NCBI RefSeq assembly: GCF_034298135.1 | Contig: NZ_CP139575.1 | Span: 1,674,001 to 1,738,000, forward strand | From: Lactobacillus acidophilus | Lineage (GTDB): Bacteria; Bacillota; Bacilli; Lactobacillales; Lactobacillaceae | Reading direction: 5' to 3' | DNA: 64,000 nt | Part shown: piece by piece, positions 45,321 to 55,443 of the stretch | Position numbering within the stretch: the first letter of the stretch is position 1 | How the letters are laid out: every line of letters starts with the position of its first letter | The notes under the pieces: model-generated | Databases searched by the model: none | What the model was told of the DNA's origin: nothing | What the model saw: only the letters and a program-made list of their open reading frames with translations | Translations under genes and position numbers: made by a program

Positions 45321-46118
45321 CTAAATTTCAATTAATTTTGTTGGGTGATTCGGCTCTGTATCAATGATTTTTAAATCACTGTTAATATTTGCCTCCCCAT
45401 CAATCAGCATCTCTTTTGCCGTTTCACGAGCCAAATATTCTGTATTATTATGTTGACTGCGATGTGCCAAAAAAATATGTTTTGTTTTTGGTGTAACAAC
45501 ATCAACCAATGCCTGAGCTGCATCCTCATTAGACAAATGCCCCACATCTGACAAAATTCGCTGCTTTAATGACCAAGAATAAGGGCCATCTCTAAGCATC
45601 ATCGTATCGTAATTGAATTCCATCATATAGGCGTCTGCATCCTCAATTGTACCCTCAACTGTCTCAGAAACATAGCCAGTATCAGTTAAAAATGCTGCTC
45701 TTTTGCCCCCACTAGTAAACACATAATACTGAGGTTCAGCTGCATCATGGCTAGTAGCAAATGCAGTAACATCTAAATCTCCAAAAGTTTTAGTTTGCCC
45801 AGGCTCAATCACATTCATTTGTTCTGCAGGTAATTTTCCGATCTTATGGGTATCAAGTAAATATTGCCACGTTCCACTGTTAGCAAATGCATCGATTTTA
45901 GGATATCGCCGCATTAAAACGCCTAAGCCTCCACTATGATCTGTATGATCATGACTCAAAAAGGCCATATCAATCTCATTAATATCTATACCAACTTCAT
46001 CTAGTAATTGCTTAGTCTTTTTACCAGAAAGGCCAGCATCCATTAGGATCTTATGCTGGCCTGTCATAATTAAACTTGTATTACCAGTTGAGCCACTTGC
46101 TAAAACAGAAATTTTCAA
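45321..46118 (-). CDS. walJ: WalJ (YycJ), metallo-beta-lactamase-fold hydrolase
   Basis: 265 residues from a TTG start at 46118 (AGGG upstream). MBL motif HDHTDHSGG (about residue 57), DAGLSGKK, and a late HIFLAHRSQHN. The family links wall metabolism and DNA replication control; biochemistry is unclear. Nine bases from walI. Confidence 0.92.
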   Translation of the reverse strand: MKISVLASGSTGNTSLIMTGQHKILMDAGLSGKKTKQLLDEVGIDINEIDMAFLSHDHTDHSGGLGVLMRRYPKIDAFANSGTWQYLLDTHKIGKLPAEQMNVIEPGQTKTFGDLDVTAFATSHDAAEPQYYVFTSGGKRAAFLTDTGYVSETVEGTIEDADAYMMEFNYDTMMLRDGPYSWSLKQRILSDVGHLSNEDAAQALVDVVTPKTKHIFLAHRSQHNNTEYLARETAKEMLIDGEANINSDLKIIDTEPNHPTKLIEI

Positions 46119-46126
46119 AGTTTTCC

Positions 46127-46951
46127 CTACTTTTCTACGTTATAAGTACTCGACTGCAGCATTTGTGCTGTGTATGCATTAACTCTCTTTAGCGTAATAT
46201 TCTTAGTAGTCTTATTTTCTACCCAAACTAACCAAGTTGGAAGCAAAATAGTACTGCCTCGAACCTCAGTTAATTTTGAATATCCCAATTTGATTCGCGT
46301 TACTCTGGAATTATTAGTTAATTCACGATCAGTATACATAGCTCGAATTGCACGCCATGCACTAATCGTTGATTGTAACTCTCTTACTGGGCTAGCTTTT
46401 CCCATATAAGTTTCAGTATAGTTGATGATTTGATTATCTTTAACTGCAATGGTCAGCTGAGCAGAATTAGCATAAATTTCACCAAAATCTGAAGTCTGTA
46501 CGAAAACATAATTATCATCACTAGACATATCTGGCTCATATTTAAACTCTTTACCATATGGGACGTTTTTGGGATCATTTTTAAATTTATTCAATTGTTT
46601 CAACGCCTCATCAGGCTTTTTACTGATCAAAGTAGTCACTTTAGGTGTAGCGTATAATGCATTATCTGCCTTAGAATAACGAGCATCTACGTTAGTTAAC
46701 GTGCTTACTTTACCTGAAATAAAATCTTTATTTTTAGTAGCTAAATAATAACCAGAAGATGGTGTGCTCGAAATTTTATTTGGTAGATCAATATTATCAG
46801 ATTTCATTTCTGAACGAATACTAGTTACGCTTCTTGAAGAAGTATCTGCATTACTTAGGTTAACGGGTGAACGTAGAATCTCTATTCCTAAATATATATC
46901 GATTAATAAGAAAACAATAAAAAACAACCATTCAATTCGTTTATAATCCAA
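46127..46951 (-). CDS. walI: WalI (YycI), regulator of the WalK kinase
   Basis: 274 residues from a TTG start at 46951, directly after the walH stop, with GGGGTGAG upstream. One N-terminal TM helix (residues 6-25), then an extracellular YycI domain with the usual repeated beta region (SAWRAIRAMYTDRELTN near residue 205). With WalH it holds WalK in check. Confidence 0.9.
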   Translation of the reverse strand: MDYKRIEWLFFIVFLLIDIYLGIEILRSPVNLSNADTSSRSVTSIRSEMKSDNIDLPNKISSTPSSGYYLATKNKDFISGKVSTLTNVDARYSKADNALYATPKVTTLISKKPDEALKQLNKFKNDPKNVPYGKEFKYEPDMSSDDNYVFVQTSDFGEIYANSAQLTIAVKDNQIINYTETYMGKASPVRELQSTISAWRAIRAMYTDRELTNNSRVTRIKLGYSKLTEVRGSTILLPTWLVWVENKTTKNITLKRVNAYTAQMLQSSTYNVEK

Positions 46952-48310
46952 TTATCTCACCCCTTCACTACTATTAGATTTATTAAATTTACGATAAGTA
47001 GCTAAGTCTTGCTTTTTCCATTCACTGACACTCTTCCACTCATCATAGGCTTTTACATAATAAGTTGGAATTAAGTTAATTAAACTATGATGACTAGTAT
47101 CTTTTTCCATTCTGAACCCAACAACGATTCTTTGAATATCACCTTCGCTTAATCCATGAGCAGACAATTCCTCAACCACATCATCAGTCGGCTTAAGTGC
47201 TTGAGTTTGCCCATCGAATGGGATAGGAATTTGAAAGTTAATACTATTAAATGCTACATTGATTGAATCTGTTGAAAAAGTAGTTCTTATTTGTAAGTCA
47301 TGCTGGTTTAAAAATACAGGAATTCCTTCAATATAGTTCAAATAGCTAACATTAGTACCATCAGCATCAAAGAAACGCAAATCTTGCTCAGTTAATCCTA
47401 GTTGATGAACATAATAAACACTATCAAGCAAACGATTCGTCGCATTTGGAATCTTATTTTTCTCAAAATGAGTATATAAGTAATTATGTTCACCTGATTT
47501 TTGGTCTGGCACTCTTAATCTAGTGTAATAGTTAAGTGAGTATATCGTTTGACCATTCTTATTTGTTTTACTAGTTACGCCAGACGTACCAAGTAGCCGT
47601 GAAACAAAATATGAATATGATTGATGGTTAACTAAGTAACTATAAACTCTCCCCTCAGTTTCTCTACTGTAAAAAGGTGAGTATCCTTCTTTTAATCGAA
47701 CGAAACGAACAGGATTCTTACTTTTAGCATCTTTGGCATATTTACGCAGCTTATTAAAATTAGCACCTCGAATTTTTATACGATAAATTTCACTGGTTTG
47801 ATCATTACCTAAATAAATCCAATGATTAGATTTAGAAACAAAAAATCGATTAAATTCACGATTATCACCAGTTTTATTATTCAAATGATTAAACAAAGAA
47901 AATGTGATTTCATCAGGATAAACAAGTTGAACATATTCTGGACTATTTAAATAATTTTCATATGCATCCCTTGAGTTAACAATTTTTTTAATTTTATTAT
48001 CTGCCTTTGCCTTTTTTATCTCCTTAGTAAACTCAAGAGTTAAATTATTGTTAGAATCATATAATTGGCAAAGTTTACCATCAGAAAAACCATACGCTGT
48101 AGTAGGAATAAACAAATCATAAAGAGACTTGGCACTATGATTTCTCGCTTCTTGCTTAGATGTGTTGTTTTGATTCTGTCCAATATTACTAAAACGCTGA
48201 TCGCTTGTCATAATGAAAATCCATAGAACTATCGAAAGAGCTATGACAAGAAAAGTTCCTAAACCTAAGAAAAATTCACCAAATTTGAATTTAAATCTCA
48301 TCCCAGTCAT
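46952..48310 (-). CDS. walH: WalH (YycH), regulator of the WalK kinase
   Basis: 452 residues. N-terminal TM helix (about 12-34) and a large extracellular YycH domain. The ATG overlaps the walK end by 20 bases; a second ATG three codons on is equally possible. Acts with WalI on WalK. Confidence 0.9.
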   Translation of the reverse strand: MTGMRFKFKFGEFFLGLGTFLVIALSIVLWIFIMTSDQRFSNIGQNQNNTSKQEARNHSAKSLYDLFIPTTAYGFSDGKLCQLYDSNNNLTLEFTKEIKKAKADNKIKKIVNSRDAYENYLNSPEYVQLVYPDEITFSLFNHLNNKTGDNREFNRFFVSKSNHWIYLGNDQTSEIYRIKIRGANFNKLRKYAKDAKSKNPVRFVRLKEGYSPFYSRETEGRVYSYLVNHQSYSYFVSRLLGTSGVTSKTNKNGQTIYSLNYYTRLRVPDQKSGEHNYLYTHFEKNKIPNATNRLLDSVYYVHQLGLTEQDLRFFDADGTNVSYLNYIEGIPVFLNQHDLQIRTTFSTDSINVAFNSINFQIPIPFDGQTQALKPTDDVVEELSAHGLSEGDIQRIVVGFRMEKDTSHHSLINLIPTYYVKAYDEWKSVSEWKKQDLATYRKFNKSNSSEGVR

Positions 48311-50147
48311 CCTCCTCTGTCATTGGTTCATAAGGTAAGGAAATATAAAATGTCGAACCTTTACCTTCGCTACTATCAGCCCAAATACGGCCGTGGTGAG
48401 CTTCTACAATTTCTTTGGCAATTGCCAACCCTAATCCTGTACCACCTTGTGCACGTGAACGAGCCTTATCTACACGATAGAATCGATCAAAGATCTTAGC
48501 TAAGTCTTTTCTTGGAATACCCAATCCTTGGTCAGAAATACTCAAGATAACATGATTCTGATTTTGCGTTAATCTAACAGTGATTACACCACCGTCTGGC
48601 GAATACTTAATCGCATTATTCATAATATTATCGATTACCTGCATCATCTTATCAGTATCAATTTCTACCCAAAGAGCTTGATTTCCTAATTCGCGTTTAA
48701 TAGTATATTTCTTTTTATGATCTTTATTTTTATCCGTTTTAACGATCATATCAAAACGATTAAGAATGTGGTTAACGAAATCGTTTAAATTAACAAATTC
48801 TAAATCCATCTTTGAAACACCACGATCCATTCTTGAAAGACTAAGTAAATCGTTAATCATGCGAATCATTCGACCTGTTTCTTGTTGCGTTACTTCCAAG
48901 AATTTTGGTGCAATTTCTGGATCCTTCCATGCCCCTTCATTTAACGCTTCAATATATGCCTGCAGACTCGTTAATGGAGTTCTAAGTTCATGAGATACAT
49001 TAGAAACGAATTGGCGTTGTGAATTTTCATTCTTTTGTTGTTCCGTTACATCATGCAGAACACATACGCTACCAGAAACAAATCCTGTTACACGTTTTAT
49101 TAAAGAAAAGCTAGCATGCAAAATCATTTCATCACGCGTACCTTCATCAAGAGTAATCACAATCTCTTTCTGACTTGAAATAAGATCCTGAGACGAAGTA
49201 TCTTTTAATCCTAATACTTCCGCAATTGGCTTATTGATTACATCTTCTTCTTTAGCATTCAAAAAGGTAAGAGCCATATGATTTACTACACTAACATTAC
49301 CATGACGATCGGTTGCTAGCACTCCGTCGCTCATATGGGAAAGTACGCTGTCTAATCTACGGCGTTCACTGTCTGATTCTTCTTGCGACCGTTCAATACG
49401 AACTGAAAGTGTATTGAATGCTTTTCCTAACTGTCCTAATTCATCGTTAGAGTAAATTTTTACCTGGCTTGAATAATCTCCGTCAGCAATATGTAACGCT
49501 TGTTTTTGCATTTCTTCAATTGGTTGCGTAATTGCACGGGAAATAACTAGTGCCAAAAATGCTCCAAGTAAAGCTGCAATTAAAGAAGCAATTAAGAAAG
49601 TAAGAGAAATTTGTCGTAAGTTATTAAAGACATCCTGCATGCTTGCTTTGACATAGATCGCCCCTACATTATTATTAGAACCATTTCCACTCGTTAGTGG
49701 AGAAATCTGAATCATATAATTTCCATGATCATCAATCACTTTATTGATCTGATGCCCCGTTGAAATTACTTGTTTGACATCCGTATTATTAATTCTTTGC
49801 CCAATCTTACTTTTATCATTTAAGTTAGATACAGCACGGATCGTGTCCTTATTATCAACTACAATAATTTCACTAATTGCATCGTTGTTATAATCATTAA
49901 CAATCTGGTTTAAGCGATCATTAGCATTTTTATTATCACTAGCTAATTGATTGGCTAACTGATTACTTACAATAGTTTGAATTTGAATAGATGATTGAAA
50001 GTTTTCAATGCTAGTTTGTTCGAGCTGTCTAGTAAAATAAGCACCAATAACTTCAATAGTTGCAAGCAACATCAGCATAAATACAATTGCTAATTTAGTA
50101 TTAATTGAATTAAATGTAGTGTTTAGTTTTATTCTGAGTTTTTTCAT
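48291..50147 (-). CDS. walK: Sensor histidine kinase WalK
   Basis: 618 residues: TM1 (about 14-35), extracellular sensor (to about 180), TM2 (about 183-205), HAMP (about 206-260), PAS (about 265-370), HisKA with FVSNVSHELRTPL (about 385) and HATPase_c with NIMNNAIKYSPDGG and GTGLGLAIAKEI. Senses wall state and phosphorylates WalR. Hairpin at 50176-50214 separates it from walR. Confidence 0.95.
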   Translation of the reverse strand: MKKLRIKLNTTFNSINTKLAIVFMLMLLATIEVIGAYFTRQLEQTSIENFQSSIQIQTIVSNQLANQLASDNKNANDRLNQIVNDYNNDAISEIIVVDNKDTIRAVSNLNDKSKIGQRINNTDVKQVISTGHQINKVIDDHGNYMIQISPLTSGNGSNNNVGAIYVKASMQDVFNNLRQISLTFLIASLIAALLGAFLALVISRAITQPIEEMQKQALHIADGDYSSQVKIYSNDELGQLGKAFNTLSVRIERSQEESDSERRRLDSVLSHMSDGVLATDRHGNVSVVNHMALTFLNAKEEDVINKPIAEVLGLKDTSSQDLISSQKEIVITLDEGTRDEMILHASFSLIKRVTGFVSGSVCVLHDVTEQQKNENSQRQFVSNVSHELRTPLTSLQAYIEALNEGAWKDPEIAPKFLEVTQQETGRMIRMINDLLSLSRMDRGVSKMDLEFVNLNDFVNHILNRFDMIVKTDKNKDHKKKYTIKRELGNQALWVEIDTDKMMQVIDNIMNNAIKYSPDGGVITVRLTQNQNHVILSISDQGLGIPRKDLAKIFDRFYRVDKARSRAQGGTGLGLAIAKEIVEAHHGRIWADSSEGKGSTFYISLPYEPMTEEDDWDEI

Positions 50148-50175
50148 TATTTATTCAACATCTAAAAAATACAAA

Positions 50176-50214
50176 AAGAAAGCCACTTACTTTTCCAGTT
50201 TTGTGGCTTTCTTT
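50176..50214 (-). terminator. Terminator or attenuator between walR and walK
   Basis: AAAGAAAGCCAC pairs with GTGGCTTTCTTT. On the minus strand it follows walR and precedes walK, with T-rich sequence after. Read-through would give partial coupling. Confidence 0.75.
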
Positions 50215-50215
50215 A

Positions 50216-50932
50216 TTATCCTTCACTTGGCTGTTTTACATAGTAGCCGACACCACGACGAGTAACCAAAATTTGAGGTTGAATTGGGTTATCCTCAATC
50301 TTTTCTCTCAAACGGTGAACAGTTACATCAACAGTACGTACATCACCAAAGTAGTCATAACCCCAAACAGTTTGTAATAAATGTTCACGTGTCATAACTT
50401 GGCCCATATGTTGAGCTAAATAGTAAAGAAGTTCAAATTCACGATGTGTAAGTTCAATCTTCTTACCATTCTTTTCTACAATATAGGCATCAGGCATGAT
50501 AACCAAATTACCGATCTTAATATTCTTATCGGGTTCTTCTTGATTTGCAGCTTCTGCTTTTTTAACAATATCGCGGCGACGTAAGTTAGCCTTAACCCGA
50601 GCAACTAATTCACGGTTAGAAAATGGTTTAGTTACGTAATCATCCGCACCCATTTCGAGTCCTAAAACTTTATCGATTTCAGTATCTTTTGCAGTTACCA
50701 TAATAATTGGCATATCATGCGTTTGACGGACTTCACGAGCAACCTCTAGTCCATCCTTTTTTGGCAACATTAAATCCAAGATCATTAGATCTGGGTCGTA
50801 TTCGTCAACTTTTTTAACAGCTTCTTCGCCATCATAGGCAGTGTCGACGTCAAAGCCTTCCTTAGTTAAATTAAATTTGATAATATCGGAAATAGGCTTT
50901 TCATCGTCGACGACGAGAATTTTTTTTGGCAT
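50216..50932 (-). CDS. walR: Response regulator WalR
   Basis: 238 residues. Receiver domain with acidic pocket VVDDEKPI, phospho-Asp in LMILDLMLP (about residue 53) and Lys in VTKPFSNRE; OmpR-type winged helix at the end ([16 protein letters not shown]). Essential regulator of wall hydrolases. First gene of the wal locus. Confidence 0.96.
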   Translation of the reverse strand: MPKKILVVDDEKPISDIIKFNLTKEGFDVDTAYDGEEAVKKVDEYDPDLMILDLMLPKKDGLEVAREVRQTHDMPIIMVTAKDTEIDKVLGLEMGADDYVTKPFSNRELVARVKANLRRRDIVKKAEAANQEEPDKNIKIGNLVIMPDAYIVEKNGKKIELTHREFELLYYLAQHMGQVMTREHLLQTVWGYDYFGDVRTVDVTVHRLREKIEDNPIQPQILVTRRGVGYYVKQPSEG

Positions 50933-51068
50933 CGAGAATGCCTCCTTTGCTCTTACATTATACTGAATTTTGTAACATTAGCCAAAAAAATCAAAGAAAA
51001 TTTTAAAAAAGTCTTGCATTTTTATTTGATTAATTGCATAATAATATCTGTTGATTGATTCAATACAT

Positions 51069-51141
51069 GGGTGGCTAGCTCAGCTGGCAGAGCAACGGAC
51101 TCTTAATCCGTGGGTCCAGGGTTCGATCCCCTGGCCACCCA
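51069..51141 (+). tRNA. tRNA-Lys (CTT anticodon)
   Basis: 73 bases. Acceptor GGGTGGC pairs with GCCACCC, the D-arm AGCTCAGCTGGCAGAGC, anticodon loop CTCTTAA (anticodon CTT), T-loop GGTTCGATCCC. CCA is not encoded. Divergent from walR. Confidence 0.95.
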
Positions 51142-51153
51142 TAATATGAAAAT

Positions 51154-51181
51154 GGCACTGCGAGGAGTCGGTGCTTTTTTT
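51154..51181 (+). terminator. Terminator of the tRNA gene
   Basis: GCACTG...CGGTGC hairpin followed by a long T run. Confidence 0.7.
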
Positions 51182-51201
51182 GTGCTTAAAATTTGATATG
51201 C

Positions 51202-51232
51202 AAAAAGCTACTTCATTGAGAAGTAGCTTTTT
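51202..51232 (-). terminator. Terminator of the ABC exporter pair
   Basis: AAAAAGCTACTTC pairs with GAAGTAGCTTTTT just beyond the second exporter gene. Confidence 0.88.
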
Positions 51233-52825
51233 CTATTTACCTCTTGTGTTATATAGTTCAATTTTTCGATCAAACAGGCTACACATCTTTTCATTAAAGT
51301 TGTGAGCAATAAATATGATTGTATCTTTACTTTGCACAAGATTTTGTAAGATATCTAAAGTCCCTTTTTTATCGACAGCACTTGTCCCTTCATCAATTAG
51401 GATTATCTTACAATCATGAATTTTTACCCTAGCAAGTACTATCTTTTGTCGTTGTCCACCTGAAATATTTAGTTTATCCAAATTCAATTCTGTATCGATA
51501 CCACTTTTAAATTTTTTGATATCACTATCCAAATCAACATCCTTTAAAATAGCAGTTATATTATTGTTCAATTTATCATTAAACATCGTAATATTTTGCT
51601 TTATAGTACCTGGAAACAGATTTGGATCCTGCGGAATATAACCAATCTTTGACATATCTGGTTTAATACTATGATTATTTTTATCCTTAAACTCGACTTT
51701 ACCTTGACTTGGCCTAATTATCCCCAATAGTAATTTAAACAACGTAGTTTTACCTGAGCCGGAATCACCAGTTACTAGTATTTTTTCGCCTTGTTTAACG
51801 GTAATATCTGGATATTGCAAAGTTTCGCCATTAGGGAAAGCTAAAGCCAAGTTTTTAGTTTGAATTAAAAACGGAACTTCTGTATTTGAGTTATCCAACA
51901 TTGCAATCTCAGCAGCATCTCGACTAATATCCATCATTAAAGGTTTAGCTGATCGCATCATCGTTAGTCCTTCAATAGTTTCTTGCATCCCAAATGCGAC
52001 ATTATTAGCAAAATTTTGAACTGACAAAATAGCACCAAAAATAACTAGTTTTTGCTCTACTAGAAGACCTGTTACGCCTAATAAAATAATTGTCGAAAGC
52101 AATGCACCAATTCCGTTTAAAATACTTAATATTTGCTGCATAGTAATTTGCTTCACATTTGCTTTTTCCAATTCATGTGAAGCATTACTTTGGACCTTCA
52201 ACAATTTATTACCAGCTAGATATCTTTTTAGTTCACTTAAACCAGAGAACCATTGGCTTATTACATTCAGATAATCCTTATTTCTATCTGAAACATTAAT
52301 TGTTGCCTGTTCCAGCTTTTTATCAATTAATTTAGGCAAGAAATATGAAATAGCATCAATTATTAAGCTCAAAATAAAAATTAACCAATGAATTGTTAGC
52401 AAAGCAATTAAAGAAGCTATTAGCATTGACCCATAGAAAGGCACAATCACATACCATTCAAAAAAATTATTTTTTACAATCAAAAAATCATTGGTTAACC
52501 TATTTTGAAACGCAGAAACTTTATGAAATTTGCCATCTTTAAAATAATGATCAGCTATTTGATCACGAAGCTGTTTAAAATATTCTTCTTCTTGCACATT
52601 ATTCAAATATTGCACAAAATAAATCATAGATTGGGCAAAGAACCAACAAAGTATCATTAAACCGGTAGTAATTCCCACTTCTAGCCATGCCTTATTCTTA
52701 ATGTACGTTAACCAATACATTTGAATATAACCAGCCAAAATCCCACTTACTCCAGACAAAATAGATAAAAAAGTGATGAAGAAGAAACGCAATCTATTTG
52801 TCGTAACGAAACCCTTAAAAGACAT
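51233..52825 (-). CDS. ABC exporter, fused membrane and ATP-binding domains (second of a pair)
   Basis: 530 residues: six TM segments (about 15-290), then an ATPase with Walker A GDSGSGKTTLF, signature ISGGQRQK and Walker B IILIDEGTSAVD. Starts one base after its paralogue at 52827-54419 and is very similar to it, so the two probably form a heterodimer. The Walker B ends DEG, so the usual catalytic Glu is present. Substrate unknown; peptide or lipid export are both possible. Confidence 0.85.
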   Translation of the reverse strand: MSFKGFVTTNRLRFFFITFLSILSGVSGILAGYIQMYWLTYIKNKAWLEVGITTGLMILCWFFAQSMIYFVQYLNNVQEEEYFKQLRDQIADHYFKDGKFHKVSAFQNRLTNDFLIVKNNFFEWYVIVPFYGSMLIASLIALLTIHWLIFILSLIIDAISYFLPKLIDKKLEQATINVSDRNKDYLNVISQWFSGLSELKRYLAGNKLLKVQSNASHELEKANVKQITMQQILSILNGIGALLSTIILLGVTGLLVEQKLVIFGAILSVQNFANNVAFGMQETIEGLTMMRSAKPLMMDISRDAAEIAMLDNSNTEVPFLIQTKNLALAFPNGETLQYPDITVKQGEKILVTGDSGSGKTTLFKLLLGIIRPSQGKVEFKDKNNHSIKPDMSKIGYIPQDPNLFPGTIKQNITMFNDKLNNNITAILKDVDLDSDIKKFKSGIDTELNLDKLNISGGQRQKIVLARVKIHDCKIILIDEGTSAVDKKGTLDILQNLVQSKDTIIFIAHNFNEKMCSLFDRKIELYNTRGK

Positions 52826-52826
52826 A

Positions 52827-54419
52827 CTAGTTTACCTCCATCTTTCTCAAATCAATTTTGTAATCAAACATTGCAATCATCTCTTGAGAAAGATTATGTG
52901 CAATCATAATAATCGTTCGATCTGATTTAAGAATTTCCTTTAATATTTCTTTAGTAGCCTTACTGTCGATCGCACTAGTACCTTCATCGATTAATAATAA
53001 ATCACTGTTATGAATATCAGCTCTAGCTAAAACTATCTTTTGCTTTTGCCCACCCGATATGTTTCCATGATCTAAATCAACCATTGTTTTTACTCCAGCT
53101 GGAAACTTTTTGATATCTTTATCTAATTTAACCTTTTTAATTGCTTCTGTAACTTTTCCAGTTAATTTTGTATCAAACATCGTAATATTATTTTCAATAG
53201 TATCAGGAAATAATGTATTATCTTGTGCAATATAGCCAATGCGCTCTAAATCTGGCATAAAAGATTGGCCCTGCTCATTCTTATAAATAATCTGACCTCT
53301 TTTGGGTTTAATTTGACCTAATAAAACTTTAAATAGCGTTGTTTTGCCTACACCACTATCACCACTAAGCAGTACTTTTTCGCCTTTATTAATTTGAATA
53401 TGAGGATAAGAAATATTTTCTCCATTCTTAAATGAAACTTGTAGATCTGATACTTCAATATGAGCAATATTTTGAGCAGAATTGTCTGGAACTGTAAATT
53501 CTACTGGTTGTTGCAATTTACTAATTTCTTGTCTTAGCTTTTTGGAAGATTTAATCTGGTTAATACTATCTGCCAAATAAGTAACTGAATTCATGATCTG
53601 ATTAGCAAAGATTCCAGAAGTAATTACCGCACCAAAGACGATTTGACCTGTTGCATACAAGTATATTGAAAGAAAAAGCAATAATGCTATTCCTAAAAGA
53701 GAAACAAATGAAGTTGCAGCTGTTGCCCAATTACCCCAATAACAATCTTTGATAGTAGCATTTTTTAATTCAGAAGTAGAATTTTGAATAGCTTTTTTAT
53801 AGCTTTTTAAACTCGCGTATCGCCTTAATTCACTTAAACCTTGAGCCCATTTTCCAATTGTATTAAGTAATTGTTCATTCTTCTTAGTAACTTCAAAGGT
53901 AGCTGAGGAAGTAACTTTTTCAAATATTTTGGGTAGATATAAACCAATAAAAGATAACAATAATGTTAAAACTACTAAACTCCAATTGAATGTAAATAAT
54001 ACTCCAATAGAGAATAGGATTGTTAATATTCTCCTGCCTAGAACTAATAAAGGAGTAGTGTACTTAGAAGTCAGCTCCTGCATATTTGTATCTAAATCAT
54101 TTTGAATTTCTGCGACTTTTTCTTCGCTCTTATGAAAAAAATATCTACTAATATTATTTCTAATATTGTGAATATAGTCCTGAACTTGTTGATTATAGAG
54201 AACCATATTAATAGATTGCAAAATTGTATCTAGTAATTGCAAAGCAGCTGAGAAAATAATAAAAATTAAAAATATATTTAATTTATTCTGCTTAATATAA
54301 TTAAAAGCTGGCGTCATAAAATAAGTTACACTGGTAGCACATAAAATTTCAATTGCTACTAAAAGGCAAATAGCGATAAATCTAAGCTTGTTAGTTTTAA
54401 ATAGATCTTTTAAGTTCAT
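52827..54419 (-). CDS. ABC exporter, fused membrane and ATP-binding domains (first of a pair)
   Basis: 530 residues of the same plan as its neighbour: six TM segments, Walker A GDSGVGKTTLF, signature ISGGQKQK, Walker B LLLIDEGTSAIDSKA. Same length and matching motif spacing point to tandem duplication. No peptidase C39 domain, so if peptides are exported they are not leader-cleaved here. Confidence 0.85.
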   Translation of the reverse strand: MNLKDLFKTNKLRFIAICLLVAIEILCATSVTYFMTPAFNYIKQNKLNIFLIFIIFSAALQLLDTILQSINMVLYNQQVQDYIHNIRNNISRYFFHKSEEKVAEIQNDLDTNMQELTSKYTTPLLVLGRRILTILFSIGVLFTFNWSLVVLTLLLSFIGLYLPKIFEKVTSSATFEVTKKNEQLLNTIGKWAQGLSELRRYASLKSYKKAIQNSTSELKNATIKDCYWGNWATAATSFVSLLGIALLLFLSIYLYATGQIVFGAVITSGIFANQIMNSVTYLADSINQIKSSKKLRQEISKLQQPVEFTVPDNSAQNIAHIEVSDLQVSFKNGENISYPHIQINKGEKVLLSGDSGVGKTTLFKVLLGQIKPKRGQIIYKNEQGQSFMPDLERIGYIAQDNTLFPDTIENNITMFDTKLTGKVTEAIKKVKLDKDIKKFPAGVKTMVDLDHGNISGGQKQKIVLARADIHNSDLLLIDEGTSAIDSKATKEILKEILKSDRTIIMIAHNLSQEMIAMFDYKIDLRKMEVN

Positions 54420-54856
54420 TTAATTGCTCACTTGATTTTAAATATCATTTAATTTTTTATTAATAGTATCATAGTAAAACTAAAAATAAAACTGTCTACT
54501 TAATATCATTGTGCTGGAAATAAATTAAACAAGAAGTTAATTCAGCTAATTGCAACTTGATGCAGCTTTTCATTAGATTGCTTGTAACGATACGCAATCT
54601 TTCTAGCCGTTTATTCTTAAAGTGAACATGACTCAAGACTTACAACACTAATAACCCAAAACGCTAGAGCTATTAGTTCAACGTAATCATGAATATCCAT
54701 GATTTTTTTTAAAGGGGGTTCTACTTACTAACTAAAAAACTAAGTAAAAATCCTCAGCTGATTATTAATCAACTGAGGAATAAAAGCTTTATGCATTCTA
54801 CTGTCTACTTGACAGGAAACGTATCACAACGGACAGGATTTTATTATTTATAAGTT
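54420..54856. other. Intergenic region with two hairpins, no clear gene
   Basis: 437 bases. It holds a short T-run hairpin AATCATG-AATATC-CATGATT at 54685-54712, on the plus strand like a terminator, and a larger hairpin (CCTCAG...CTGAGG with an inner TGATTA/TAATCA) at 54752-54778. The plus-strand stretch 54540-54715 could be a small RNA ending at the first hairpin; no convincing protein is seen. Confidence 0.4.
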
Positions 54857-55315
54857 TTACTTTTTCGCAGCAGCTTCTGCTTCAGCGGCTGTATTTGATG
54901 GGGTTAATTTCAAACCTACGTCAATGGCTTTGACATCGTTAGCTTTTACATAAGCATTATGACCCACCTCAATCCTGCTCTTACGAGCAGTTGGTGTTGT
55001 GCTTGCGTAAAAACTCGTACCTACCAAGTGATAGAATAATTCAGCCTTATTTTCACTTGGTACCCAAATATAAACCAACTTGTCTACCTTTAACCAGCCT
55101 TTTTGTCTGCTTATCTTTTGACCATTATGATCTTGAATGGTTCCATCTGCATTGTAAACATCTGTATCCTTAGGGAAAGTGATGTACGCAGAAGTGATCC
55201 TATTATAGTCATGTACTGGCAATTGTTTTGCAGCTTGAACAGTAGCAGGTGCAACGCTTAAAAGAAGTCCCGCAATAACAGCGGAAGAAAACAACAATTT
55301 TTTGCTAAGTTTCAT
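54857..55315 (-). CDS. SLAP-domain surface-layer-type protein, small
   Basis: About 152 residues from the ATG at 55315. A signal peptide (cut near VQA-AK), then one SLAP-like repeat module (residues of about 30-130: DYNRITSAYITFPKDTDVYN, KGWLKVDKLVYIWVPSEN, KANDVKAIDVGLK), as in surface-layer proteins of the acidophilus group that bind teichoic acids. A short Ala-rich tail. Monocistronic. Confidence 0.82.
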   Translation of the reverse strand: MKLSKKLLFSSAVIAGLLLSVAPATVQAAKQLPVHDYNRITSAYITFPKDTDVYNADGTIQDHNGQKISRQKGWLKVDKLVYIWVPSENKAELFYHLVGTSFYASTTPTARKSRIEVGHNAYVKANDVKAIDVGLKLTPSNTAAEAEAAAKK

Positions 55316-55443
55316 ACTCAATTATCCCTTTATTCAATGAATTCAGGAATATTATTGCACAAAAATTTTTGCCTGATGCATCAATTTTTCGCTTAATATT
55401 TTTCATGATAAGATTAATTCATAACTATCTTGAAGGAATAAGA

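Noticed and set aside
51233..54419. The ABC pair as the exporter of the Rgg-linked peptides
   Set aside because: The peptides have Sec signals, there is no C39 peptidase domain, and the genes are 9 kb away with other operons between.
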